This document shows positions 8,153 to 12,552 of a DNA stretch of 12,552 nucleotides, piece after piece. The stretch covers positions 1-12,552 of the forward strand of contig CAUEKL010000047.1 of assembly GCA_959018215.1 (NCBI GenBank), in the 5' to 3' direction. The position numbers and the translations under genes are program-made. The number at the start of each line of letters is the position of its first letter. Position 1 is the stretch's first letter. Below the pieces are notes generated by a model that did not search any database, had not been told where the DNA came from, and worked only from the letters and a program-made list of their open reading frames with translations. The stretch is from an uncultured Gemmiger sp. (GTDB lineage: Bacteria; Bacillota; Clostridia; Oscillospirales; Ruminococcaceae).

Positions 8153-9472
8153 TCAGGCCACCGGATCGCTGTCCTCGACGATGCCGTCGATGTGCAGCAT
8201 GAAGTAGGGGGCACTGCGCAGGGTGCTTTCATCAAAGTAGCCGTCATGGATGGCTTCCTTGGTTTCGCCCTGGTACACGGCGACAGCCTCGCCGGTGGAG
8301 TAATCATAGTAGCTCAGGTCGATGGGAGCGCTGGTCACGGTCTGGCCGTCCACGGTGAAGGTGGCGGTATCGAACACGTGCAGGCTGCCGTCCTTCAGAG
8401 CGGCTTCCACTTCGGCGACCTTGTCGGCGGTGCCTTCGGCACATTCAGGTCCGAGCTCGGTGATGGCGACAGCGCCGTCCTCATAGCCCTTGGCCCAGTC
8501 GGTGGGGATCTCCTCACCGTTCATGGCCGCGGTGAACAGTTCCTTGTAGTAAACCTTCCAGACGTTGGTGGAGGAGGTCAGGGCCGCAGTGGGAGCGGTC
8601 TCCAGCATGTCGATGTTGTAGCCGACGGAGTAGCAGATGGTGCCGGCATCCTTCAGACGCTGGGTAGCGGCAGGAGCACCGGTGGAGTCGGCGTGCTGGC
8701 CGATGATGACGGAGCCGTTGGCGATCAGCGCCTCAGCGGCAGCGCCTTCCTTGTCGATATCGAACCAGGAGTTGGTGTACATGACTTCCATGGTGACGGT
8801 GGGGAACACGCTCTTGACGCCCAGATAGAAGGCGGTGTAGCCGGAGATGACTTCCGCATAGGGGAAGGCGCCCACATAGCCGATCTTGACGTTGCCGTCA
8901 GCGTCGAAGGAGTTGGGCTGGGTCTCCGGGGTCAGGGTGCCGCTTTCCACCAGTTCCTTCAGCTTCATGCCGGCCACCACGCCGGAGACGTAACGGGACT
9001 GGTACACGGAGGTGAAAGCGTTCTTGAAGTTATCCAGACCGCTGATGGCGGCAAAGTCGCCGGTCATGGAAACGAAGGTGGTGTCGGGATACTTCTCGGC
9101 GGTTTCCACCAGGTAGGTCTGATGGCCGTAGGAGTTGGCAATGACCAGGTCACAGCCCTGGCCCACCAGGTCCTCCGCAGCGTCGGAGCACTCGGCGCTT
9201 TCGGGCACCTTGTACTTCCAGATGATCTGATCCTCGGGCAGGCCGACTTCGGCGGCGGCTTCCTTGATGCCGTTGATGTGGGCGGCGCTGTAGCCTTCGG
9301 TCTCATCACCCACGAGGATGACGCCGACCTTCAGGTCGGTGGAAGCGGAGGCGGCAGAGGCTTCCGCGGTGTCACCGGTGGCGGCGGCAGTGGACGTGCT
9401 GCCGGCGGAGCCGCAGGCTGCCAGGGACAGCATCATGGCGCCGGCCATCAGAATGCCGAGCAATTTCTTCAT
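8153..9472 (-). CDS. BMP-family substrate-binding lipoprotein (nucleoside importer; NupN/TmpC/PnrA type)
   Basis: Surface lipoprotein that captures substrate for the importer encoded downstream. The 439-residue precursor starts MKKLLGILMAGAMMLSLAAC, a lipoprotein signal with lipobox LAAC and lipidated Cys20. A Gly/Ala/Ser/Thr linker (21-45) tethers the fold to the membrane. The two-lobed BMP (basic membrane protein) domain begins at LKVGVIL. Family motifs include GDETEGYSAAHINGIKEA (about 55-72), IGYVGAFPYAEVISGY (197-212), IGQHADSTGAP (257-267) and GYEDGAVAI near the C-terminal third. The start at 9472 is chosen because it begins the signal peptide and has AAGGAG 9 nt upstream. A longer reading from 9544 would put 24 non-signal residues before it and would start inside the leader. 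It is the first gene after the promoter. Well-studied relatives bind purine nucleosides; the ligand here is not proven. Confidence 0.95.
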   Translation of the reverse strand: MKKLLGILMAGAMMLSLAACGSAGSTSTAAATGDTAEASAASASTDLKVGVILVGDETEGYSAAHINGIKEAAAEVGLPEDQIIWKYKVPESAECSDAAEDLVGQGCDLVIANSYGHQTYLVETAEKYPDTTFVSMTGDFAAISGLDNFKNAFTSVYQSRYVSGVVAGMKLKELVESGTLTPETQPNSFDADGNVKIGYVGAFPYAEVISGYTAFYLGVKSVFPTVTMEVMYTNSWFDIDKEGAAAEALIANGSVIIGQHADSTGAPAATQRLKDAGTICYSVGYNIDMLETAPTAALTSSTNVWKVYYKELFTAAMNGEEIPTDWAKGYEDGAVAITELGPECAEGTADKVAEVEAALKDGSLHVFDTATFTVDGQTVTSAPIDLSYYDYSTGEAVAVYQGETKEAIHDGYFDESTLRSAPYFMLHIDGIVEDSDPVA

Positions 9473-9523
9473 AAGTTGGTACTCCTTCTTTTTCATTTGT
9501 GCAAGCAAAACAAAATGAAACAT

Positions 9524-9549
9524 GCGGCCCGCCGAATCCGGCATGCCGC
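9524..9549 (-). promoter_or_regulatory. Hairpin at the 5' end of the importer mRNA
   Basis: In the leader GCGGC-AT-GCCG (9549-9539) pairs with CGGC-GG-GCCGC (9534-9524) around a GATT loop. It is a symmetrical stem of 5 and 4 bp with a 2x2 internal loop. It begins about 6 nt after the predicted transcription start, a position typical of 5' stabilising structures. It does not match a riboswitch I know. Confidence 0.5.
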
Positions 9550-9561
9550 CCTTACTGCTTC

Positions 9562-9590
9562 ATTGTAGACACCTTGTGGGCAATTTTCAA
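9562..9590 (-). promoter_or_regulatory. Sigma-A promoter of the nucleoside ABC operon
   Basis: TTGAAA (9590-9585), 17-nt spacer, TACAAT (9567-9562) on the minus strand. The predicted start near 9555 leaves a leader of about 83 nt, too short for a usual purine riboswitch plus terminator. Confidence 0.75.
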
Positions 9591-9793
9591 TGATTTTGGG
9601 ACAAGATGTAAAAAAACTGTGAATTTGTAATTTTCATCGTCATTTTTTTCGCGTGGCTCTGGAAAAAACGCACAAGGATTTTTTGAAAAAGTACGACTTT
9701 TCATTGCTTTGGTCTGCGGGCCGCTGTGCACAGAAGGCGGACAATTTTCGTGCAGGTCCGAACAGCTTCCGGGCTGCGGGCCTCCGGGCCAGC
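9591..9793. other. Gene-free AT-rich spacer
   Basis: This stretch lies upstream of the importer promoter and downstream of the folT terminator. It contains poly-A and poly-T tracts (near 9610 and 9645) that could act as UP-like or bent DNA. Short open frames here lack ribosome binding sites. I see no gene, RNA or clear operator in it. Confidence 0.5.
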
Positions 9794-9825
9794 AAAAGGC
9801 GCCGGTACCTTTCCGGCACCGGCGC
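9794..9825 (-). terminator. Intrinsic terminator of folT
   Basis: On the minus strand GCGCCGGTGCC pairs with GGTACCGGCGC (11 positions, one mismatch) around a 5-nt loop, with CCTTTT at the 3' side. It lies about 32 nt after the folT stop. Confidence 0.75.
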
Positions 9826-9857
9826 AGGGTCGTTATATTATAAAGGAAACCTTCCCG

Positions 9858-10427
9858 TCATCGCTGTCGGGCCCGGTAGCCTTCGCAGGTTTTGAGAACC
9901 AGCATCAGCAGAGCCACATCAATGGGGAATTTGATGATGTTCTTCACAAAGCGCAGGCTGCTGAGCACCACAAAGGCCTGCCCGTACAGGAAATGCAGCC
10001 ACAGCGGGGTAAGCAGGAAGTTGAACAGCACCACTGCCATGGCCTTGCAGGCCGCCACCCGCCACAGTTTGACGGGACGGCGATAGTACCAGAAGCCGTA
10101 CAGCATTCCCGCCAGGATGGCGCTGAGGGTCCAGCCCGGGAAATAAGGGCCGTTGGGGCGCAGGACATAGCCGAAGAGGTCGGTGACGATGCCGGACAGT
10201 CCGGCCACCCAGGGGCCGCACATATAGCCCATGGCGGCGGTGGCCAGGAAATCAAACCCCACTTCCAGAAGACCGGACACCGGAATGGTGAACTGGTTGA
10301 GGATGAGGTGCAGGGCCGAAAGCACAGCGGCGGTAGCCAGGGTTTTGGGGCTGTGCAGTTCCTGCACGGCCTGGACGAACAGCCGGTCATACAGGCTGCT
10401 GCGGATGGAAAGGGTGTGCTGGGTCAT
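9858..10427 (-). CDS. folT: Folate ECF transporter S component (FolT)
   Basis: Membrane substrate-binding subunit of an energy-coupling-factor importer for folate. The 189-residue protein has an N-terminal region of about 25 residues and then five or six hydrophobic helices. The segment GFDFLATAAMGYMCGP (57-72) is followed by VAGLSGIVTDLFGYVLRPNG (74-93) and YFPGWTLSAILAGMLYG (95-111), matching the FolT pattern of a glycine-rich helix, Asp-Leu-hGY, PxG, then YFPGxT. The identification is strongly supported by the tetrahydrofolate riboswitch in its leader. The start at ATG 10427 has AAGGAGG 10 nt upstream; longer in-frame readings would begin inside the riboswitch terminator. The ATPases and EcfT that must power it are not in the window, so it presumably uses a shared module encoded elsewhere (group II ECF). 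Confidence 0.92.
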   Translation of the reverse strand: MTQHTLSIRSSLYDRLFVQAVQELHSPKTLATAAVLSALHLILNQFTIPVSGLLEVGFDFLATAAMGYMCGPWVAGLSGIVTDLFGYVLRPNGPYFPGWTLSAILAGMLYGFWYYRRPVKLWRVAACKAMAVVLFNFLLTPLWLHFLYGQAFVVLSSLRFVKNIIKFPIDVALLMLVLKTCEGYRARQR

Positions 10428-10481
10428 GGTTGTTTGCCCTCCTTGTACAGGCTGGGCCGCACCCGGACCGCGCACTCCCCT

Positions 10482-10496
10482 GCCCCGCTGCGGGGC
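10482..10496 (-). promoter_or_regulatory. Compact GC hairpin between the riboswitch terminator and the folT RBS
   Basis: GCCCCGC-A-GCGGGGC directly follows the terminator T-run on the minus strand and has no T-run of its own. In read-through mRNA it would sit about 40 nt before the folT RBS. Its role is unknown; it may stabilise the 5' region of the read-through mRNA. Confidence 0.4.
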
Positions 10497-10559
10497 AAAA
10501 AAACAAAGAGCACCCAACGCAAAAGGTGATGCGGGTACCCTTCTGCGGCAGCGCTCTTT
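10497..10559 (-). terminator. Intrinsic terminator, expression platform of the THF riboswitch
   Basis: On the minus strand AAAGAGCGC (10559-10551) pairs with GTGCTCTTT (10513-10505), including one G-U pair. An inner stem GCAGAAGG/CCTTTTGC has one G-U pair. A G and seven Ts follow (10503-10497). It begins about 9 nt after the aptamer closes and ends about 70 nt before the folT start, as expected for transcriptional control by attenuation. Confidence 0.85.
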
Positions 10560-10567
10560 CCGTGTGC

Positions 10568-10662
10568 AGCAGTGGGATGCGGGACCCGCACCGCGCACAT
10601 GGCTTCGTCCTGCCACAACTCCCCGTTGGTCAGGCACTTAACGCGCGGGCCCCTACTCTGCC
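10568..10662 (-). ncRNA. Tetrahydrofolate riboswitch (THF class I, folT leader)
   Basis: The aptamer core is readable directly. In order: a P1 strand GGCAG, AGAGTAG, GGGCCCGC (P2 5' strand), GCGTTAAGTGCC, a GGGGAGTTGTGGC segment, ACGAAGC, GCGCGGTG, GCGGGTCCC (P2 3' strand), GCATCCCA, and CTGC closing P1. The same conserved blocks in the same order define the known THF-I fold (AGAGUAG, CGCGUUAAGUG, ACGAAGC, GCGCGGUG, GCAUCC). The helices P1 and P2 use different bases but keep pairing, which supports a working structure. It lies between the folT promoter and an intrinsic terminator, so reduced folate most likely lowers folT expression by favouring termination. That sign is inferred from other folT riboswitches. 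Confidence 0.93.
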
Positions 10663-10707
10663 TGAATGAGACGGCGGCCATGCCGCTGCCCCAAACATAC
10701 GTCTTTT

Positions 10708-10735
10708 ATTATACACCTGCGGACCGCTTTTGCAA
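10708..10735 (-). promoter_or_regulatory. Sigma-A promoter of folT
   Basis: TTGCAA (10735-10730), 16-nt spacer, consensus TATAAT (10713-10708) on the minus strand. The predicted start near 10700 places the riboswitch about 40 nt into the transcript. It is divergent from the tetR promoter, with about 48 bp between the -35 boxes. Confidence 0.8.
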
Positions 10736-10783
10736 GATGGAGGGGCAAAAATATCGTCATCAACGGATTTTTTCCTGCCGGGG

Positions 10784-10812
10784 TTGACAATCCAGGCAGG
10801 ACCCTGTATAGT
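10784..10812 (+). promoter_or_regulatory. Sigma-A promoter of the TetR gene
   Basis: Consensus TTGACA (10784-10789), 17-nt spacer, TATAGT (10807-10812). This is among the strongest promoters in the window. The last base of the -10 is the first base of the palindromic operator, so bound repressor would block the start region. Confidence 0.85.
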
Positions 10813-10824
10813 GAACACTGTTCA
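10812..10824 (+). promoter_or_regulatory. Palindromic operator copy 1, TGAACA-C-TGTTCA
   Basis: Perfect 6-1-6 inverted repeat covering the predicted start of the tetR transcript and touching the -10. An identical half-site pair recurs at 11442-11454. The position predicts negative autoregulation by the TetR protein encoded 17 bases further on. Confidence 0.75.
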
Positions 10825-10828
10825 GATT

Positions 10829-10834
10829 GAGGTG
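10829..10834 (+). promoter_or_regulatory. RBS favouring a TTG start for the TetR gene
   Basis: GAGGTG is 6 nt before TTG 10841 but directly adjacent to ATG 10835, which argues for TTG. The difference is only two amino acids. Confidence 0.5.
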
Positions 10835-10840
10835 ATGTTC

Positions 10841-11401
10841 TTGAAACCAGCGGTCACATCCCGACAGGAGATCCTGCAGACCAGCCGCGCCCTGATCCGG
10901 GCCCATGGATGGGAGTCGGTGGGCATCCGCACGGTGGCCAACGCCTGCGGAGTCTCCATCGGGTCCATCTACAACTATTTTGCCAACAAGAGCGAACTGG
11001 TGGCGGCCACCGTGGAAAGCGTGTGGGCGGAGATCTTTCAGCCCCCCGAAGACCCGGCCCTGGTCACCGACACCCTGGCCTGCATTGCCTGGCTGTACAG
11101 CCGGATGGCCTACGGGGCCGCGCACTACCCCGGCTTTTTCAGCCTGCATGCGGTGAGCTTTTCCGGTGTGGACAAGGAGGAAGGCAAACAGCTGATGCAA
11201 CAGACCTGGCGGCATATCCCCCAGGAGCTGTGCCGGGTGATGCGCGCCGACCCCAAGGTGCGTCCCGGTGCCCTGGACGGTGCCCTGAGCGCCGATCAGT
11301 ATGCCGAGGTTCTTTTTTCCATGATGTTCTGCGCCATGATGCGGGAGGATTACGACCCCGCCGCAGCCCTGGAACTGACCCGCCGGACGCTGTACCAATA
11401 A
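10841..11401 (+). CDS. TetR/AcrR-family transcriptional regulator
   Basis: DNA-binding repressor of about 186 residues, normal for the family. The N-terminal TetR domain is about residues 9-60. The helix-turn-helix is in VGIRTVANACGVSIGSIYNY (27-46), followed by the family hallmark FANKSELV (47-54). The C-terminal half is a helical ligand-binding and dimerisation region with no recognisable ligand signature. Start choice: GAGGTG at 10829-10834 is 6 nt from TTG 10841 but abuts the in-frame ATG at 10835, so TTG is preferred. Starting at ATG would add only two residues (Met-Phe). The gene has a near-consensus promoter overlapped by a palindrome, implying autorepression. A terminator follows, and then a second copy of the palindrome before two membrane-protein genes, its likely targets. 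The inducer is unknown. Confidence 0.92.
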   Translation: MKPAVTSRQEILQTSRALIRAHGWESVGIRTVANACGVSIGSIYNYFANKSELVAATVESVWAEIFQPPEDPALVTDTLACIAWLYSRMAYGAAHYPGFFSLHAVSFSGVDKEEGKQLMQQTWRHIPQELCRVMRADPKVRPGALDGALSADQYAEVLFSMMFCAMMREDYDPAAALELTRRTLYQ

Positions 11402-11405
11402 ACCC

Positions 11406-11431
11406 GGACCCGCCGGAAGCGGGTTCTTTTT
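11406..11431 (+). terminator. Intrinsic terminator after the TetR gene
   Basis: GGACCCGC pairs with GCGGGTTC (8 bp with one G-U) around the loop CGGAA, followed by TTTTT. It begins 5 nt after the tetR stop and suggests that the membrane genes downstream need their own promoter or read-through. Confidence 0.8.
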
Positions 11432-11441
11432 CGCCGATAAA

Positions 11442-11454
11442 TGAACATTGTTCA
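11442..11454 (+). promoter_or_regulatory. Palindromic operator copy 2, TGAACA-T-TGTTCA
   Basis: Same perfect 6-1-6 palindrome as at 10812, differing only in the centre base, and 34 nt before the membrane-protein start. GATAAA/ATAAAT just before it could be a -10, in the same position relative to the operator as in the tetR promoter. No good -35 is visible at the right distance. Confidence 0.72.
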
Positions 11455-11487
11455 GAATCTTTTTTCTTCTCAGAAAGGAGTCTTTCC

Positions 11488-11898
11488 TTGGTCAAAAAAC
11501 ACACGCTTCTGCTGCTGGCCTGTCTGGTATGGGCCGCCGCCGGATTCAACATCCTGCGCATCGGTCTTTCCTGCTATGCCGGGCGGGTCACCCTCTGGAA
11601 CCTGCTGCTGTCTGCGGTGGTGTTCGAGGTGTTCCGCCGGTTCATCTTCGGGCGGCTGGTACACAAACACACCGCCCGTATCCTGGGATATGAACAGGAG
11701 CGGCAGTATTTCTGGAATTTCTTTGATGCCCCCTCCTTCGCCATTATGGCGGTGATGATGACGGGCGGCATCGGACTGCGGGCGTCGGGACTGGCGCCCC
11801 AGAGGTTCATCGCGGTCTTTTATTCCGGTCTGGGGGCAGCCCTGCTGCTGGCCGGATTGCTGTTCGGCGTCCGCTTTGTGCGGGCGGTCCGGACCTGA
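11488..11898 (+). CDS. Uncharacterised small polytopic membrane protein
   Basis: I do not recognise the function. The 136-residue protein has about four hydrophobic segments (about 6-29, 36-55, 82-98, 107-130). A charged loop between the second and third (RRFIFGRLVHKHTARILGYEQERQ is its sense, positions 50-73) is probably cytoplasmic. The stretch FFDAPSFAIMAVMMTGGIGL (78-97) looks like a constrained core motif. The TTG at 11488 is chosen because AAAGGAG (11474-11480) lies 7 nt upstream and the first residues (MVKKHTLLLL) make a sensible membrane-protein N-terminus. The frame is open further upstream, but only as a shadow of the TetR gene. It follows operator copy 2 and is 18 nt from the next membrane gene, so the two are likely co-transcribed and controlled by the TetR protein. 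A role in efflux, lipid or envelope response is possible but unproven. Confidence 0.78.
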   Translation: MVKKHTLLLLACLVWAAAGFNILRIGLSCYAGRVTLWNLLLSAVVFEVFRRFIFGRLVHKHTARILGYEQERQYFWNFFDAPSFAIMAVMMTGGIGLRASGLAPQRFIAVFYSGLGAALLLAGLLFGVRFVRAVRT

Positions 11899-11916
11899 AC
11901 AAAGGAGGTCTTTGCC

Positions 11917-12552
11917 ATGCAGGCAATCATGGAGACAAGTTTTGACATTCTCTATCTGGTCACGGTACTGACCCTGGGCATCAGGATGCTGCGGCAGTGC
12001 GGCGGCCGGGCCCAGTTCCGGCTGTTCGGGGCCATGGCGGTGGTGCTGGGGGCGGGCGACGCCTTCCACCTGGTGCCCCGGGCGGTGGCGCTGTGCACCA
12101 CCGGACTGGAAAACTTCACCGTGGCCCTGGGCGCCGGCAAATGGATCACCTCCATCACCATGACGGTGTTCTATGTGCTGCTGTACTATGTGTGGCGGCT
12201 GCGGTATCAGGTCAGCGGGCGCCGGGGCCTGACCGCCCTGGTGTGGGTGCTGGCAGCCCTGCGCATCGGACTGTGCATGATGCCCCAGAACCGCTGGCTC
12301 AGCGCCGACGCCCCGTTGAGCTGGGGCATCTGGCGCAACCTGCCCTTTGCGGCCCTGGGCGTCGTCATCATCGTGCTGTTCTATCGCAGTGCCAGAGAGC
12401 ACAAGGATAAGGCTTTCCGCTGGATGTGGCTGACCATTGTGCTGAGCTTTGCCTTCTACATTCCGGTGGTGCTGTGGGCGGACGCCGTGCCCATGATCGG
12501 CATGCTGATGATCCCCAAGACCTGCGCCTATGTGTGGACGGTGGTCATCGGC
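11917..12552 (+). CDS. Uncharacterised polytopic membrane protein (3' end cut by window edge)
   Basis: I do not recognise this family with certainty. The 212 visible residues form about seven hydrophobic segments (about 9-26, 35-56, 75-93, 104-121, 135-156, 168-186, 193-212) and the frame is still open at the edge. Striking polar motifs sit in or beside helices: GDAFHLVPR (47-55), GKWITSITMTVFY (74-86), MMPQNRW (121-127) and RNLPF (140-144). Charged residues such as Asp48 and His51 so near the membrane suggest a catalytic or binding site rather than a simple anchor. ATG 11917 has AAAGGAGG 8 nt upstream and begins 18 nt after the preceding gene, so the two are probably one operon. A remote similarity to lysoplasmalogenase-type (YhhN/TMEM86) enzymes crossed my mind from the GDxxxxxP pattern, but I cannot support it. 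Confidence 0.8.
   Translation, partial: MQAIMETSFDILYLVTVLTLGIRMLRQCGGRAQFRLFGAMAVVLGAGDAFHLVPRAVALCTTGLENFTVALGAGKWITSITMTVFYVLLYYVWRLRYQVSGRRGLTALVWVLAALRIGLCMMPQNRWLSADAPLSWGIWRNLPFAALGVVIIVLFYRSAREHKDKAFRWMWLTIVLSFAFYIPVVLWADAVPMIGMLMIPKTCAYVWTVVIG

Noticed and set aside
9473..9544. 24-residue N-terminal extension of the BMP protein
   Set aside because: It would place non-signal residues ahead of a textbook lipoprotein signal and begin inside the leader hairpin; MKKLL at 9472 has its own RBS.
9473..9561. Purine-type riboswitch in the nucleoside importer leader
   Set aside because: The leader is about 83 nt with one hairpin and no conserved purine, PreQ1 or 2'-dG core, and there is no terminator before the gene.
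6719..9568. 949-codon open frame on the plus strand
   Set aside because: It is antisense to the importer ATPase and BMP gene, whose motifs, signal peptide, RBSs and operon overlaps are decisive. No domain is recognisable in the antisense product.
9653..9895. Small plus-strand open frame in the importer-folT gap
   Set aside because: It has no convincing RBS, crosses the folT terminator and has no recognisable motif.
10428..10637. 70-residue N-terminal extension of FolT
   Set aside because: The extension translates the riboswitch and terminator. ATG 10427 has a strong RBS at proper spacing.

Overview
This 12.5 kb window looks like the chromosome of a GC-rich, low-motility gut Firmicute, most likely an Oscillospiraceae/Ruminococcaceae member of the Faecalibacterium-Gemmiger-Subdoligranulum type. 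That is an inference. It rests on strong AAGGAGG ribosome binding sites, sigma-A-like promoters, a lipoprotein signal, a tetrahydrofolate riboswitch, Gram-positive transporter families and high coding GC with AT-rich intergenic gaps. No RNA genes, insertion sequences, CRISPR arrays or phage genes were seen.

Region 1 (1-4320, minus strand) is a MacAB/YknXYZ-type exporter operon. It encodes a very long membrane-fusion/adaptor protein, a LolD/MacB-type ATPase and a MacB/FtsX-type permease that runs off the left edge with almost its whole length present. The genes overlap or touch, so they are probably translationally coupled.

Region 2 (4367-9590, minus strand) is a complete four-gene ABC importer of the BMP/nucleoside class, with the same gene content as NupNOPQ. 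In transcription order it is: promoter, leader hairpin, BMP lipoprotein, intercistronic hairpin, double ATPase, two permeases and an intrinsic terminator. The last three genes overlap by 1-4 bases.

Region 3 (9794-10735, minus strand) is a complete folate-uptake unit: promoter, class-I THF riboswitch, intrinsic terminator as expression platform, RBS, folT (ECF transporter S component) and a terminator. The ECF energising module is not in the window.

Region 4 (10784-12552, plus strand) is divergent from folT. A TetR-family regulator has a near-consensus promoter whose start region is covered by a perfect palindrome TGAACA-N-TGTTCA. After its terminator the same palindrome recurs in front of two uncharacterised polytopic membrane proteins (136 aa, and at least 212 aa running off the right edge). 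This small TetR plus membrane-protein cassette is the least explained and probably most novel part of the window. The operator assignment and functional link are inferred from the repeat and layout, not proven.
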